A stretch of 64,000 bases of DNA. Origin: JACCXM01 sp046328335 (lineage in GTDB: Bacteria; Chloroflexota; Chloroflexia; Thermomicrobiales; UBA6265). Of this stretch, positions 17,178 through 26,079 are shown piece after piece (within the stretch, counting starts at the first letter, position 1; every line of letters starts with the position of its first letter). Made by a program: the position numbers and the translations under genes. The notes under the pieces were generated by a model that was not told the origin of the DNA, searched no databases, and was given only the letters and a program-made list of their open reading frames with translations. Where the stretch lies: positions 1 through 64,000 of the forward strand of contig JAXLWU010000009.1 in assembly GCA_046328335.1 (NCBI GenBank), in the 5' to 3' direction.

Positions 17178-18476
17178 TTGCTTGCGGTCGCGCGCGGGAA
17201 TCTGCGGCGTCGGTTCGATTACAGTCGCGATATTCGCCTTTTTCTGTTCTACAACCTGCTCGTCTTCGTCGGTTGGGGTGTCTTCGCCCTGATCTTCAAT
17301 CTCTACCTGCGCGAGTTGAACCTGCGCGAAGACGACATGGGGCTCTTTAGCGCGGTCCAGACCATGGCGATGGCCGCCGCCGCCGCCTCGATGGGGATGG
17401 TGCTCGACAAACTTGGGGTCTGGCGCGCGACGGTCGCTGGTGTGGGGCTCTTCCTGATCAGTTCCCTGGCGATGGCCTTCGCGGAATCGCGGCCGCTGAT
17501 CATTGTCCTCTCGGCGATCACCGGAATCGGCCTGGCCTATCTCTTCACCACCACCATGCCGTTCATCATCGCCTGGACGAGGCGGAGCGAGCGCCAATCG
17601 GTTTCGACGCTCGCCTATTCGGTGCAATCGTTGTCGCTGACACTCGGTTCACTCATTGGCGGTTTCCTCCCCAACGTGTTGCCGGGAAACGCGCTCGCGA
17701 CCTTTCGCTGGACGCTGGTCGGGGGCACCGTGATCGCGGCGCTTGGGCTGGTGCCAATGGTGTTGATGGGTCCGGCGCGGCGCGGACGTGAATTGCCGGA
17801 CCCCACCGCGACGAAGGAGGCGAGCGAGGCATCCGAGCGGCGGCAGGTACGGCGCGACATGACGGTCTTCATCCTGGTCGGTGGGTTGATGGCGGTCGGC
17901 GCCGGGATGGTGATTCCGTTCTTCAATGTCTACCTGACCACGCTCGGGGCGAGCTCATCGCTCGTCGGCTACATCTTCGCCATAGGTGGGCTGTCGGCAG
18001 CGGTAATTGGTCTGTTCGCTCCGGCGGTCGCGCGCAGGCTGGGCGCGGTGTGGGGTGTGGCGATCATCCGTCTGGCGATCGTGCCGTTCTACCTCGCGTT
18101 GATCGTGATGCCGGGGTTGCCATTGGCGGCGCTCGCGCACATCGTGCGCACCACCAGCATCTCGATGGCCTGGCCGATCGACTCGACGTTCATCTCCGAA
18201 GTCCTCCCGCCGCGAGCGCGTTCGCGGGTCTTCGGGTTGCGCTCGGCGGCATGGAATGTCGGGTACTCGGCGGCGAGTCTTGCCGCCGGGTTCCTGATCG
18301 TCCAGACCGGCTACAACGCCTCGTTCATCGACTTCATCGCGTTTACGGCGCTCTCCATGACCATCTTCGTCGGCTACTTCTCCCGCCACCCGCGGGTCCG
18401 CTCCGGCGAATTGACCGGGGCATTACCACGCTGGCGGCAACCGGTGGTCATCATGCCGGAAGGAGACGCGGCGTGA
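17178..18476 (+). CDS. MFS transporter
   Basis: A 432-residue major facilitator protein with 12 predicted membrane helices in two halves joined by a charged loop (around RRGRELPDPTATKEASEASERRQ). The substrate is unknown; the layout resembles the drug/sugar efflux type. A TTG at 17178 preceded by GAGGTGA gives a start near the first helix (FLFYNLLVFVGWGVFALIFNLYL). Longer open frame upstream lacks coding character. The gene overlaps the following GH3 gene by 4 nt. Confidence 0.82.
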   Translation: MLAVARGNLRRRFDYSRDIRLFLFYNLLVFVGWGVFALIFNLYLRELNLREDDMGLFSAVQTMAMAAAAASMGMVLDKLGVWRATVAGVGLFLISSLAMAFAESRPLIIVLSAITGIGLAYLFTTTMPFIIAWTRRSERQSVSTLAYSVQSLSLTLGSLIGGFLPNVLPGNALATFRWTLVGGTVIAALGLVPMVLMGPARRGRELPDPTATKEASEASERRQVRRDMTVFILVGGLMAVGAGMVIPFFNVYLTTLGASSSLVGYIFAIGGLSAAVIGLFAPAVARRLGAVWGVAIIRLAIVPFYLALIVMPGLPLAALAHIVRTTSISMAWPIDSTFISEVLPPRARSRVFGLRSAAWNVGYSAASLAAGFLIVQTGYNASFIDFIAFTALSMTIFVGYFSRHPRVRSGELTGALPRWRQPVVIMPEGDAA

Positions 18477-19546
18477 GCCGGACTTCGTTTCGAGGCGCGT
18501 TGTCGCGTCGCGACGTTCTCGGACTCGCGCTGACCGGACTTGCGTCTGTTCCAGCGTTGCCAGTTCCGGTGTCGACGACAGCAGACATGACCGCCCGTGA
18601 ACTGGCGGCGGCCATGTTCATGGCGCCGTTATTCGGCACTACACTCCTGGACGAGGAGGAGCGTTGGCTGCGGACACTCCGCCCGACGGGGGTCATCCTG
18701 GTCCAGAACAACGTCGGCGCCCCGGACGAGGTGAGGGCGCTGGTCTCCTCCGTTCATGGCACGGACGCCGAGCAGCCCCCATTGGTGGCGGTCGATCAGG
18801 AGGGAGGGCTAGTCTCGCGCATCGCGGACGACCCGGCCCTGGATGCGCCGAGCCTGGGACAACTGCCGGTGGAGGAGATTGCCCGGCAGGCCCGGCTCCG
18901 TTCCGAAGCGCTGGCCGCCTATGGCTTCGATGTCAATTTCGCGCCGGTGGCGGACGTGGCGTTTGCGCCGGACAGCGCCATGCTCGGGCGGACCTTCGGC
19001 GGTGATCCCGTACTGGTCGCGGCAGACGTGGTCGCTTATCTCGAAGGTGCAGCCGGAACGCGTGTCAGCCATTGCCTCAAACATTTTCCCGGACATGGGC
19101 GAGTGGCGACCGACTCGCACACCGATCTGCCGGTGCTCGATCTCGATGAGGCAACGTGGTGGGAATCTGACGCGTTGCCGTTCCGGGCCGGAATCGACGC
19201 AGGCGTGCCGATGGTCATGATCGGGCACCTGGTGTTTCCCGCCTGGGACGAGCTCCCCGCCTCGATCTCTCCCGTCGCCGTACATGTGCTGCGCGAGGAT
19301 TTGGGCTTTACCGGGGTGATCGTTTCCGACGATCTGGGGATGGGCGCGCTCGCGGCGTGGGATCCGCTGGACATCGTCGATCTGGCGGTCGCGGCTGGAA
19401 TCGATCTGCTGCTCTACGTCGTGTTGCCATTGCCGCTGGAAACACTGGTCGATCACCTTGCGGGACGGATCGAACGCGGCGAGATTGCCCGACAGCGAGT
19501 GGCCGACAGCGTCGAACGCATCGCGCGCTTGCGGCCAGTGACGTAG
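18473..19546 (+). CDS. Exported glycoside hydrolase family 3, beta-N-acetylhexosaminidase-like
   Basis: A 357-residue GH3 protein of the NagZ type. It opens with a Tat-like leader (SRRDVLGLALTG). The substrate-binding and general-acid/base loop KHFPGHGRVATDSHTDLP is intact, and the nucleophile Asp lies in VIVSDDLGMGAL. NagZ enzymes remove GlcNAc from muropeptides; the leader means this one probably acts outside the cytoplasm, on cell wall or chitin-type sugars. GTG at 18473 overlaps the MFS stop, with AAGGAG upstream, so the transporter and hydrolase are translationally coupled. Confidence 0.88.
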   Translation: MSRTSFRGALSRRDVLGLALTGLASVPALPVPVSTTADMTARELAAAMFMAPLFGTTLLDEEERWLRTLRPTGVILVQNNVGAPDEVRALVSSVHGTDAEQPPLVAVDQEGGLVSRIADDPALDAPSLGQLPVEEIARQARLRSEALAAYGFDVNFAPVADVAFAPDSAMLGRTFGGDPVLVAADVVAYLEGAAGTRVSHCLKHFPGHGRVATDSHTDLPVLDLDEATWWESDALPFRAGIDAGVPMVMIGHLVFPAWDELPASISPVAVHVLREDLGFTGVIVSDDLGMGALAAWDPLDIVDLAVAAGIDLLLYVVLPLPLETLVDHLAGRIERGEIARQRVADSVERIARLRPVT

Positions 19547-19576
19547 CCCTCCCGAATTGCCGGAGCAAGACACGCG

Positions 19577-20800
19577 ATGCGACTTGCGGCGATCGAGATC
19601 ATCCAGGACGAGCAATCCTGCCGATTGATGGGCCGCGTCGAAAGCGACGAGGACCCGGATGACGCGAGCTGGTTTCCGCCATTCACCCTCTGGTACGAGT
19701 TTCCGGCCTGGTGCGCTCCCTGGCTCGATGCGTCGAACGGCGATCCGTTCCTGGCCGCCTTGCTGCCGATGGCCATGCAGACTGGCGAGCGGTTGGCGAT
19801 CGAGGCGCCAGTATCGCCCCGTCTCCTGACCGCTCTCCCCGACATCGAAGCGATCTTTGCCGCGTTCTACCCGAAACTGAAGCTGGTGCCGATCGAAGTC
19901 GTCCCCCGTGTGGCACCGCCCCGGAGCGATGGTGACGCGCCGGGGAATGGCCTCTTCTTTTCACTCGGCGTCGATTCGTTCTACAGCCTGCTGAAGAACA
20001 TGCGCGACCATCCCGCCGACGATCGCACGGTCAGCCATCTCCTCTCGGTCAACGGGTTCGACGTCACCTACGAAGGGGAGAACGGTGTCTTTCCGCCCGC
20101 GCTCCTGGCAAACTTCCGCCGGGTGGCCACGGAAACCGGCAAGACGCTGCTGCCGGTGTCGACCAACATCAGGCGGATGGGCGTGCGTATCGGCAACTGG
20201 CCAATGCTCCACGGAGCCGCCATGGCGAGCATCGCGCTGGCGCTGGGTGCAGGCTTACACCGTGTCTCGATTGCGGCCTCGGCAACTTACGACAAACTCT
20301 ATCCGTGGGGATCGCACCCGGTCCTCGATCCGCTCTGGTCGACCGAGACGTTGACCTTCGTTCACGACGGTTGCGAATTGAACACAATCGACAAGACGGC
20401 ACTCGTCGCTCGGTCGGACCTTGCCATGGCGACGCTGCGGCCTTGCGCCGGTCATGGCGAGGGGTACAACTGCGGCGCCTGCGAAAAGTGCATGCGGACC
20501 ATGCTCGATTTGCGCATGGCCGACGCCCTAGACCGCTGCGCGACTTTACCGCACCAGATCGACCCGGAGCGATTGCGGGCGGGACTCCGCCCTGGCGGTC
20601 CCGTTCATATGGCCGATTTTCAGCGCCGCCTGGACGCCCTTCGCGCATTGGGTACCGACCCGGCGGTGTGCCAGGTCTTAGCAGAGCATTTGGCTCAGGG
20701 GATGAGCCCGAAATTCGCGGGTTCATCCCCGAGAAACCAGGCTAATACATCCAGATTGAGCAATCTGGCGCGTCGGGTGCGAAACATTCGCGGCGCGTAA
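19577..20800 (+). CDS. PP-loop ATPase-like protein with QueC-like zinc site, unknown substrate
   Basis: A 407-residue protein I cannot name. In its middle, GLFFSLGVDSFYSLLKNM matches the SGGxDS PP-loop of N-type ATP pyrophosphatases. Near residues 295-315 a Cys cluster, CAGHGEGYNCGACEKCMRT, has the spacing of the QueC zinc site (C-x8-C-x2-C-x2-C). This pairing suggests adenylation of a carboxylate or base, but no other queuosine gene is nearby and the N-terminal 120 residues are unlike QueC. It starts 30 bp after the GH3 gene and ends convergent with the Cys-rich gene. Confidence 0.6.
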   Translation: MRLAAIEIIQDEQSCRLMGRVESDEDPDDASWFPPFTLWYEFPAWCAPWLDASNGDPFLAALLPMAMQTGERLAIEAPVSPRLLTALPDIEAIFAAFYPKLKLVPIEVVPRVAPPRSDGDAPGNGLFFSLGVDSFYSLLKNMRDHPADDRTVSHLLSVNGFDVTYEGENGVFPPALLANFRRVATETGKTLLPVSTNIRRMGVRIGNWPMLHGAAMASIALALGAGLHRVSIAASATYDKLYPWGSHPVLDPLWSTETLTFVHDGCELNTIDKTALVARSDLAMATLRPCAGHGEGYNCGACEKCMRTMLDLRMADALDRCATLPHQIDPERLRAGLRPGGPVHMADFQRRLDALRALGTDPAVCQVLAEHLAQGMSPKFAGSSPRNQANTSRLSNLARRVRNIRGA

Positions 20801-20807
20801 GTCACGG

Positions 20808-21224
20808 CTATGTGTCTTCCGTCTGGCAGCGGAACTCGCCGTTCAATTGCTTGCCGCAAAAGAGCGGACCACAGCAACTGCAATTGCCAAAGGTGTTTGG
20901 TCCGCCGCCCGACGGCGTGCCGAAATGCGGATCGCATCGGGCGCCCTCAATCCCACAACAGTGAAATCCCGATAGGTCTTGACATTCTCCAACTGGAAAT
21001 TCCTGACACTTTACTGACCGGGAATTGTTGCAGCATTTGTGCTTGCCGCCGCACGACTCGCCGATCTTGCGGCAGCGCTTCTTCTTGCCTGCCTGGGTGT
21101 CGGGAGTCCTGAACCGGGACGCCGCCACGGAGAGTCCCGCGGCAAGGGCGACTTTCACCGCATCGCGCCGTGGCCCCGACCCGGAGAGGGTGGCGACGAT
21201 GCGATCGAATGTCCTGCCGTCCAT
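20808..21224 (-). CDS. Small secreted cysteine-rich protein
   Basis: 138 residues from the ATG at 21224 (GAGGAG 7 nt upstream). It begins MDGRTFDRIVATLSGSGPRR, then a short hydrophobic segment, a leader type common to small exported proteins of Thermomicrobia as I recall it. After a basic KKKRCRK patch the mature part holds about 15 Cys, with CC pairs (KCCNN, HCCG, SCCG), reminiscent of disulfide-knot folds. A function in adhesion or defence is possible but unsupported. It is convergent with the PP-loop gene, only 7 bp apart. Confidence 0.7.
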   Translation of the reverse strand: MDGRTFDRIVATLSGSGPRRDAVKVALAAGLSVAASRFRTPDTQAGKKKRCRKIGESCGGKHKCCNNSRSVKCQEFPVGECQDLSGFHCCGIEGARCDPHFGTPSGGGPNTFGNCSCCGPLFCGKQLNGEFRCQTEDT

Positions 21225-21473
21225 TTCGGGACTCCTCAGCCGCGCCACGCGCGGCGGAACCCGGTGAAGCCGCGACCGTGCCCCGGTTGCGATGACCGCA
21301 GCGTACCGGACTCGACGGTAAAGTCAAGTACCGCATTCAGCGCGAACATGACTTGGCACCGCCGAGCGCATGTTGGGGGGGCGCCGCGTCCGGAGTCAAA
21401 CCGACTCTGGGTGATGACCGCCGATTGCTCGTGATGCGCGCCGTCACCCCAACCCCTCTCCCGTCGAGCCCTC

Positions 21474-21680
21474 ACAAGGGGAGGTATTTTTTGGGAAGTA
21501 TTGGACCGTCGGTCTCGCGCCGCGGTGCCCGCGACGCCAATCGGCGTCGCCACGCCGGTTTTCGTCCCTCCCGACCCGGCGTCGAGCCGACCGTCGGCCG
21601 CTCCGATGGGCGAGCCATGCGGCGTCCGATGGCGAGCATTCCGCGCCAGATCCATTGCTTACAAAAAATACCTCCCTTGT
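21474..21680. repeat. 20-bp inverted repeat enclosing 168 bp
   Basis: ACAAGGGGAGGTATTTTTTG at 21474-21493 is matched in inverse orientation at 21662-21680 with one G fewer. The 168 bp between are non-coding. The left arm joins CCCCTCTCCCGTCGAGCC and the right arm joins a GCCATCGAGCCGGG block; the same AAGGGGAGGTAT follows a hairpin arm at 29645. It may be two repeat copies in opposite orientation at the edge of the IS110 remnant. Confidence 0.65.
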
Positions 21681-21697
21681 CAGCCATCGAGCCGGGC

Positions 21698-22669
21698 TTA
21701 ACCGTATTGGCTGTCAAGCCGCGTGGGCCGGATTGGGGCTCCAGGGTGCCATCGCGCAGCATGGCGTTGGCGATCGTGAGCAGTTTGCGCATGCAGGCGA
21801 CGAGGGCCACTTTGGGCGACTTGCCGAGGAAACGCACGCAGGCGGACGTAGAGGGCACGAATGACTGGGTTGCAGCGGACCGCGCTGACGGCGGCCATAT
21901 ACAAGGCGGCGCGGACACGGCCCGTCCGCCTTGGGTGCAGCGCACCCCCGGCGCGTTCCGCTGTCCTGGTTGAGGGGGCGAGCCCGGCCAGGGCAGCGGC
22001 TTCGTGGCGCGCGTCGAGCCGCCCCAGTTCCGGCAGTTCGGCCAGCAGCGTGCGCGCCTGCCACCGGACCGATCCCCGGGATGGCGCGCAACAGGTCCTC
22101 CTTGGCGCGCCAGAGCGAACTGGCGCACGGCGTCGATCAGGTCGGCGTCGAGCTCCGGCGAAGCTCTGCTGGCTGAGCCAGATCAGGTGCGCATCGAGCG
22201 CCGGGCGCAACCGGGGGGCGAGCCCCGGCGCGGTTCTGCTCGGCGACGCGCATCTCCAGCACCTGCCGCCGCCGCGCCAGCAATGCGGCCGATTCCTGGG
22301 CCGTTTCGTCCGGCAGGGAGCGCACCGGCGGCTGGACCGCCTGGGGCGAACCGGGCCAACACGCGGGCGTCCAGCGCATCGGTCTTGGCCAACTGCCCGG
22401 TCGCCTTGGCGAAGTCGCGCACCTGGCGCGGGTTGACCACGGCGACCAGGACGCCAGCCACCGCCAACGCCGCCGTGACCGCGCGTTCATTGTCCCCGTC
22501 GCCTCCAGCACCACGAGTGCCGGCTCCCGCTCGGTTACCGCCACCACCAGGCGCGGCAATACCGTCCTCGTCGTTGCTGACGTGCAGGACCGCGCCACCG
22601 TCGCGCTGGCCACATCAACCCGGCCTTGCTCACATCAATGCCGATCCACGTGGTCGTGTGTTCGTTCAT
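21698..22669 (-). pseudogene. Decayed IS110-family transposase
   Basis: An IS110 (DEDD, RuvC-like) transposase readable only in pieces across all three minus frames. Order from the start: MNEHTTTWIGIDVSKAGL (ATG 22669), VVAVTEREPALVVLEATG, VAVVNPRQVRDFAKATGQLA and KTDALDARVLARFA, then LPDETAQESAALLARRRQVL, LLAELPELGRLDARHEAAAL, RVRAALYMAAVSAVRCNPVI and KSPKVALVACMRKLLTIANA. Every conserved block is in order, but several indels separate them, so it cannot make a functional protein. About 400 bp 5' of it (22670-23063) are free of genes, as in IS110 elements, where the end carries the guide RNA. Confidence 0.85.
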
Positions 22670-23063
22670 CTCCCGCCTCCGTCGTGGGCGCTCGCCCCGC
22701 GCCGCCCCCCCTTGCCTGATGCGGGCTCCGCTCGCGCTGGCCCTGGCAACCGTTCGGGCTCTGGCAGGGCCGGCCGGATCGCACCGCTCCCACGACCTTG
22801 AGCGATCCGAGGGGCAACGGGCTGATCCGGCCGGCGCCGCGCGTGCGGCCCCCCGCGGGGGGCCGAGGTCCTCGCCTAAGCCTACGACGAGACCTCCCCC
22901 ACAACATACAAGGGGCTTCTGGCCGCCCTTTGGCCAGAGAAAGCCGGAGCAACAAGCCGATGTCATCCATACCTCCCCCTGTAAACGCGCGGGGGAGGCG
23001 GGGAGAGGGGCGTTTCCCGTCGGTACCTGCGATCGAGGCGAACGTCTTCAACCGGATTCCCTA
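22670..23063. other. Non-coding IS110 flank with hairpin repeat
   Basis: No gene. It holds a very GC-rich palindrome around CGGCCCCCCGCGGGGGGCCG (about 22847-22866), which is where an IS110 left-end non-coding RNA would lie if the element end is intact. At 22971-23018 there is another copy of the intergenic repeat (CCTCCCCC ... GGGGGAGG), just 3' of the minus-strand LysE gene. Confidence 0.45.
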
Positions 23064-23699
23064 TCAGTGGCTCTTCGCGCCGGCGAGCGCCGTGGTCAAA
23101 CCGAGACCAATGAAGATCGTGCCGGCGAAGTAGCGCTGGATCGAGGTGAACGACGGCTGCTGCTTCAACCAGTCACCCGCGGTCCCCGCGACGAGGGCGT
23201 ACATCGAATCGGTGCAGAGACCGAGGCCGATGAACATCGCGCCGAGGATGAGCGTCTGACCGACGGTGTTGCCGAGCGCGGGGTCGATGAACTGGGGGAG
23301 GAAGGCAAGGAAGAAGAGCGCCACCTTCGGGTTGAGCGCCTGAACGACGACCCCTTGTGAATAGTTGTCGCGAATTGTGCGCGGGGCCTGTGCCGCCACA
23401 GGCGACGGATCGGGTCGGGTCAGCAGGGTGCGGACGCCGAGAAAGATCAGGTACGCCGCGCCCAGGTACTTGAGCGTCGAGAAGGCGAGTGCCGACGACG
23501 CGATAAGCGCGGACAAGCCGAGGGCCGCGCCGGCGACATGAACCAGTCCACCGGTCGCGATTCCCGCGGCGGACGCAAAGCCTGCCGTCCGCCCGCCATC
23601 GATGCTGCGGCCGATGATGTAGAGCACGGCGGGACCCGGCGCCAGCACCAGCGCCAGGGTGGCGAAGAACGGCAGCGCCAGATGCGATGGTTCGAGCAC
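23064..23699 (-). CDS. LysE/RhtB family amino-acid exporter
   Basis: A 211-residue membrane protein with six hydrophobic helices and the family opening FFATLALVLAPGPAVLYIIGRSI, plus GVVVQALNPKVALFFLAFLPQF in the middle. LysE/RhtB proteins export lysine, homoserine, threonine or similar compounds by proton antiport; substrate unknown here. The GTG at 23699 lies 14 bp after the HD-domain gene, making it the last gene of a three-gene minus-strand operon. Confidence 0.9.
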   Translation of the reverse strand: MLEPSHLALPFFATLALVLAPGPAVLYIIGRSIDGGRTAGFASAAGIATGGLVHVAGAALGLSALIASSALAFSTLKYLGAAYLIFLGVRTLLTRPDPSPVAAQAPRTIRDNYSQGVVVQALNPKVALFFLAFLPQFIDPALGNTVGQTLILGAMFIGLGLCTDSMYALVAGTAGDWLKQQPSFTSIQRYFAGTIFIGLGLTTALAGAKSH

Positions 23700-23713
23700 G
23701 GTTCAGCGCTCTC

Positions 23714-24340
23714 TCAAACCGAGGCGGGCGCTACGCCGCCGATGCCAAGACGATCCGCCTCGGCCCGCAGGGCCAGGATCACATCGCCGATCAGGTCCTC
23801 TACCGGCACGCCGAGCCTCTCCGCGCCATGGGCGATTTCTTCGCGGCTCACCTTGGCGGCGAAGGCCTTGTCCTTCATCTTCTTGCGCACCGAGGAGACC
23901 TCCACGTGGTGAACGCTCTTGTCGGGGCGCACCAGCGCGACCGCAATCACGAACCCGCTCAGTTCATCAACGGCGCAGAGCGTCTTTTCCAGATCGGAGA
24001 CCGGTTCCACGCCACTGTAATCGGCGTGGGCGAGGATGGCGCGGCAAATGGTATCGCCCCAACCGTTGTCGCGCAGATAGGCAACACCGACGAAGGGATG
24101 CCCATCCGGCACGTTTTCGAGATTGGGATGCCTCTCGAAATCCATGTCGTGTAACAGCCCGACCGCGCCCCAGAGGTCTTCGTCCTGACCGTCGCGCCGG
24201 GCGATGTAGCGGAGACTGGCAGAGACGGACTCGCAATGCTTGCGCAGACTCTCGCTGCTCACCCATTCCTGGAGCAGTTCCCGCGCCTTCGGGGTGAGTG
24301 GCCGCTCGATGCTGGTGTCAATGATCTCGATCGCCGTCAC
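23714..24340 (-). CDS. HD-domain metal-dependent phosphohydrolase
   Basis: A 208-residue HD-domain protein. The metal ligands are H35, the H64-D65 pair (GLLHDMDFERHP) and D125 (AVDELSGF). Relatives hydrolyse phosphate esters of nucleotides or other metabolites; the substrate is not evident. The GTG at 24340 was chosen over upstream starts because AGGAGG stands 10 nt before it. It is the middle gene of the amidohydrolase-HD-LysE operon, with gaps of 31 and 14 bp. Confidence 0.85.
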   Translation of the reverse strand: MTAIEIIDTSIERPLTPKARELLQEWVSSESLRKHCESVSASLRYIARRDGQDEDLWGAVGLLHDMDFERHPNLENVPDGHPFVGVAYLRDNGWGDTICRAILAHADYSGVEPVSDLEKTLCAVDELSGFVIAVALVRPDKSVHHVEVSSVRKKMKDKAFAAKVSREEIAHGAERLGVPVEDLIGDVILALRAEADRLGIGGVAPASV

Positions 24341-24371
24341 GTGATTCGTTCCTCCTGCACATGGGTATGGG

Positions 24372-25994
24372 TCAGGCGTCGCTTCCCGGCAATGCCCCGC
24401 TGACCAGGCAGCCGCCGAGGATGGTCGCCTCCGGCTGAAAATCGCGCAGCCGCTCCGGCGAAATCCCGGTCGGGTCCTCGCCACAGACGATCAGGTCCGC
24501 GAGCATTCCCACCGCCAGCGCCCCTTTGCGGTTCTCTTCCCAGTCTGCCCAGGCTGGGTAGCGGGTATAGGTGTCCAGGGCCTCATCGGCGGAAATCGCC
24601 TCCTCCGGCGCCAGTTTCCTCCCGCCGAATGTCTGGCGGGCCACCGCGCACCACATGCCGAAGAAAGGATTGAGCGATTCGGGCTGGGCGCCCAGGGAAT
24701 CGGACGAGTTCGGTACCGGAAGTCCCGCATCGAGCAGACGGCGCAGGGCGAATGCCCCTTCTGCCCGCGCGCCGAGATAGGCGGGCAGGAAGTCGCCGAA
24801 CGACGACAGGAACGGCATGGTGACCACGGGCACCAATCCCAGGTCTCGCATGTGGCTGATCCGCTCCGGCGTCATGCACAGATGTCCCGCATGCTCCAAC
24901 CGGTGACGCATACGCGGTGGATCGGGCAGGTAACTGAAGGCATCGAGGAGCATGTCCAGCGCGCGGTCGCCGACGACATGGACGCTCGCCTGAATGCCCG
25001 CGGCATCGACTTCGCGCACCATCGCCGCAAGTTCGTCCGCGTCGAGTTTCAGGTGCCCGCGACTCTCCGGCCGGTGCGTGTAGGGGTCGTGGAACGCGCC
25101 CGCGGCGCCGGTGATGCCGCCATCGACGAAGAACTTCACGGCGCCGAACTTCAGCCACTCGTCACCGAACCCGCTTTGGAATCCGTACCGGGTGAAGGCG
25201 CGCACGGCAGCCAGATTCGGGCAGTGGATGGTGAAACTGACCCGTAATGGCATTCTCCCCTCGCGTCGCAGTTGCTGATAGACGGCGAGGGCCACGGGCG
25301 AGGGGAACTGATCGCCGATCGACGTCACGCCAAACGAGGAGAGCCGCTGGCCAAGGGCCAGGATCGCCGCCGCGGTCTGTTCTGGGGTGAACCGCGATGG
25401 GTTGAGACTCCACCAGAGTTCGGTCAGCACACTCGTTGGATTGCCTGCCTCGTCGCGCTCGACATGACCCCCGACCGGTGGGATGTAGTTCGCATCGATC
25501 CCGCAGCGTTGCAGCGCCAGCGAATTGACAATGGTGATATGCGCTCCAGCCCGGATCGCCGCGGGATGATCGGGGACCACCGCGTCCATCTCGGCCAGGG
25601 TGGGATAGCGCCCCTCGGTCAGTTTTTCGGCCAGCATGAACGAGCCCTGCCCGATGACCCACTCTCCGGCCGGCACCGTGGCCGCGTGCTCTCGCAACGC
25701 GCCGAGGATGCCCGCCAGGTCCCGATGCGGTGGCACGTGGCAATCGGCGTAGTGGGCCAGATGCAATGCCGTGCCTTCGAGGTGGGTGTGCGCGTCGATC
25801 AGACCGGGGAGCACGGTGCGACCGGCGAGATCGACCACGCGGGGCGAGCCGGCGAGAGACACGGCCACGCTCTCGGTGGTCCCGACCGCTACGATCCGTC
25901 CTTCATCCAGGGCAATGGCGCTGGCAATCGTGTTCCCGGCGTCGAGGGTACGCACAACGCCATTGATCAGGAGCAACGGCCGCTCGTCGTTCAT
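24372..25994 (-). CDS. YtcJ-like amidohydrolase
   Basis: A 540-residue metal-dependent amidohydrolase of the YtcJ/N-substituted formamide deformylase-like group. The N-terminal small beta domain leads to LPGLIDAHTHLEG, with the HxH metal pair. Later blocks are VKFFVDGGITG, SVHVVGDRALDMLLDAF, RHRLEHAGHLC and NSSDSLGAQPESLNP. The C-terminal VGMLADLIVCGEDP returns to the small domain. These enzymes cleave amides of amino acids or amines. The start is at the ATG at 25994, 85 bp from the IS66 element. Confidence 0.87.
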   Translation of the reverse strand: MNDERPLLLINGVVRTLDAGNTIASAIALDEGRIVAVGTTESVAVSLAGSPRVVDLAGRTVLPGLIDAHTHLEGTALHLAHYADCHVPPHRDLAGILGALREHAATVPAGEWVIGQGSFMLAEKLTEGRYPTLAEMDAVVPDHPAAIRAGAHITIVNSLALQRCGIDANYIPPVGGHVERDEAGNPTSVLTELWWSLNPSRFTPEQTAAAILALGQRLSSFGVTSIGDQFPSPVALAVYQQLRREGRMPLRVSFTIHCPNLAAVRAFTRYGFQSGFGDEWLKFGAVKFFVDGGITGAAGAFHDPYTHRPESRGHLKLDADELAAMVREVDAAGIQASVHVVGDRALDMLLDAFSYLPDPPRMRHRLEHAGHLCMTPERISHMRDLGLVPVVTMPFLSSFGDFLPAYLGARAEGAFALRRLLDAGLPVPNSSDSLGAQPESLNPFFGMWCAVARQTFGGRKLAPEEAISADEALDTYTRYPAWADWEENRKGALAVGMLADLIVCGEDPTGISPERLRDFQPEATILGGCLVSGALPGSDA

Positions 25995-26079
25995 CGCTCG
26001 CGGTGTCCTCTACGCTCGTGCCAGACATCCAGGCGACTGTACGGGCGTCGCTGGCGTGCGTCAACTCCCGACCGGGAGC

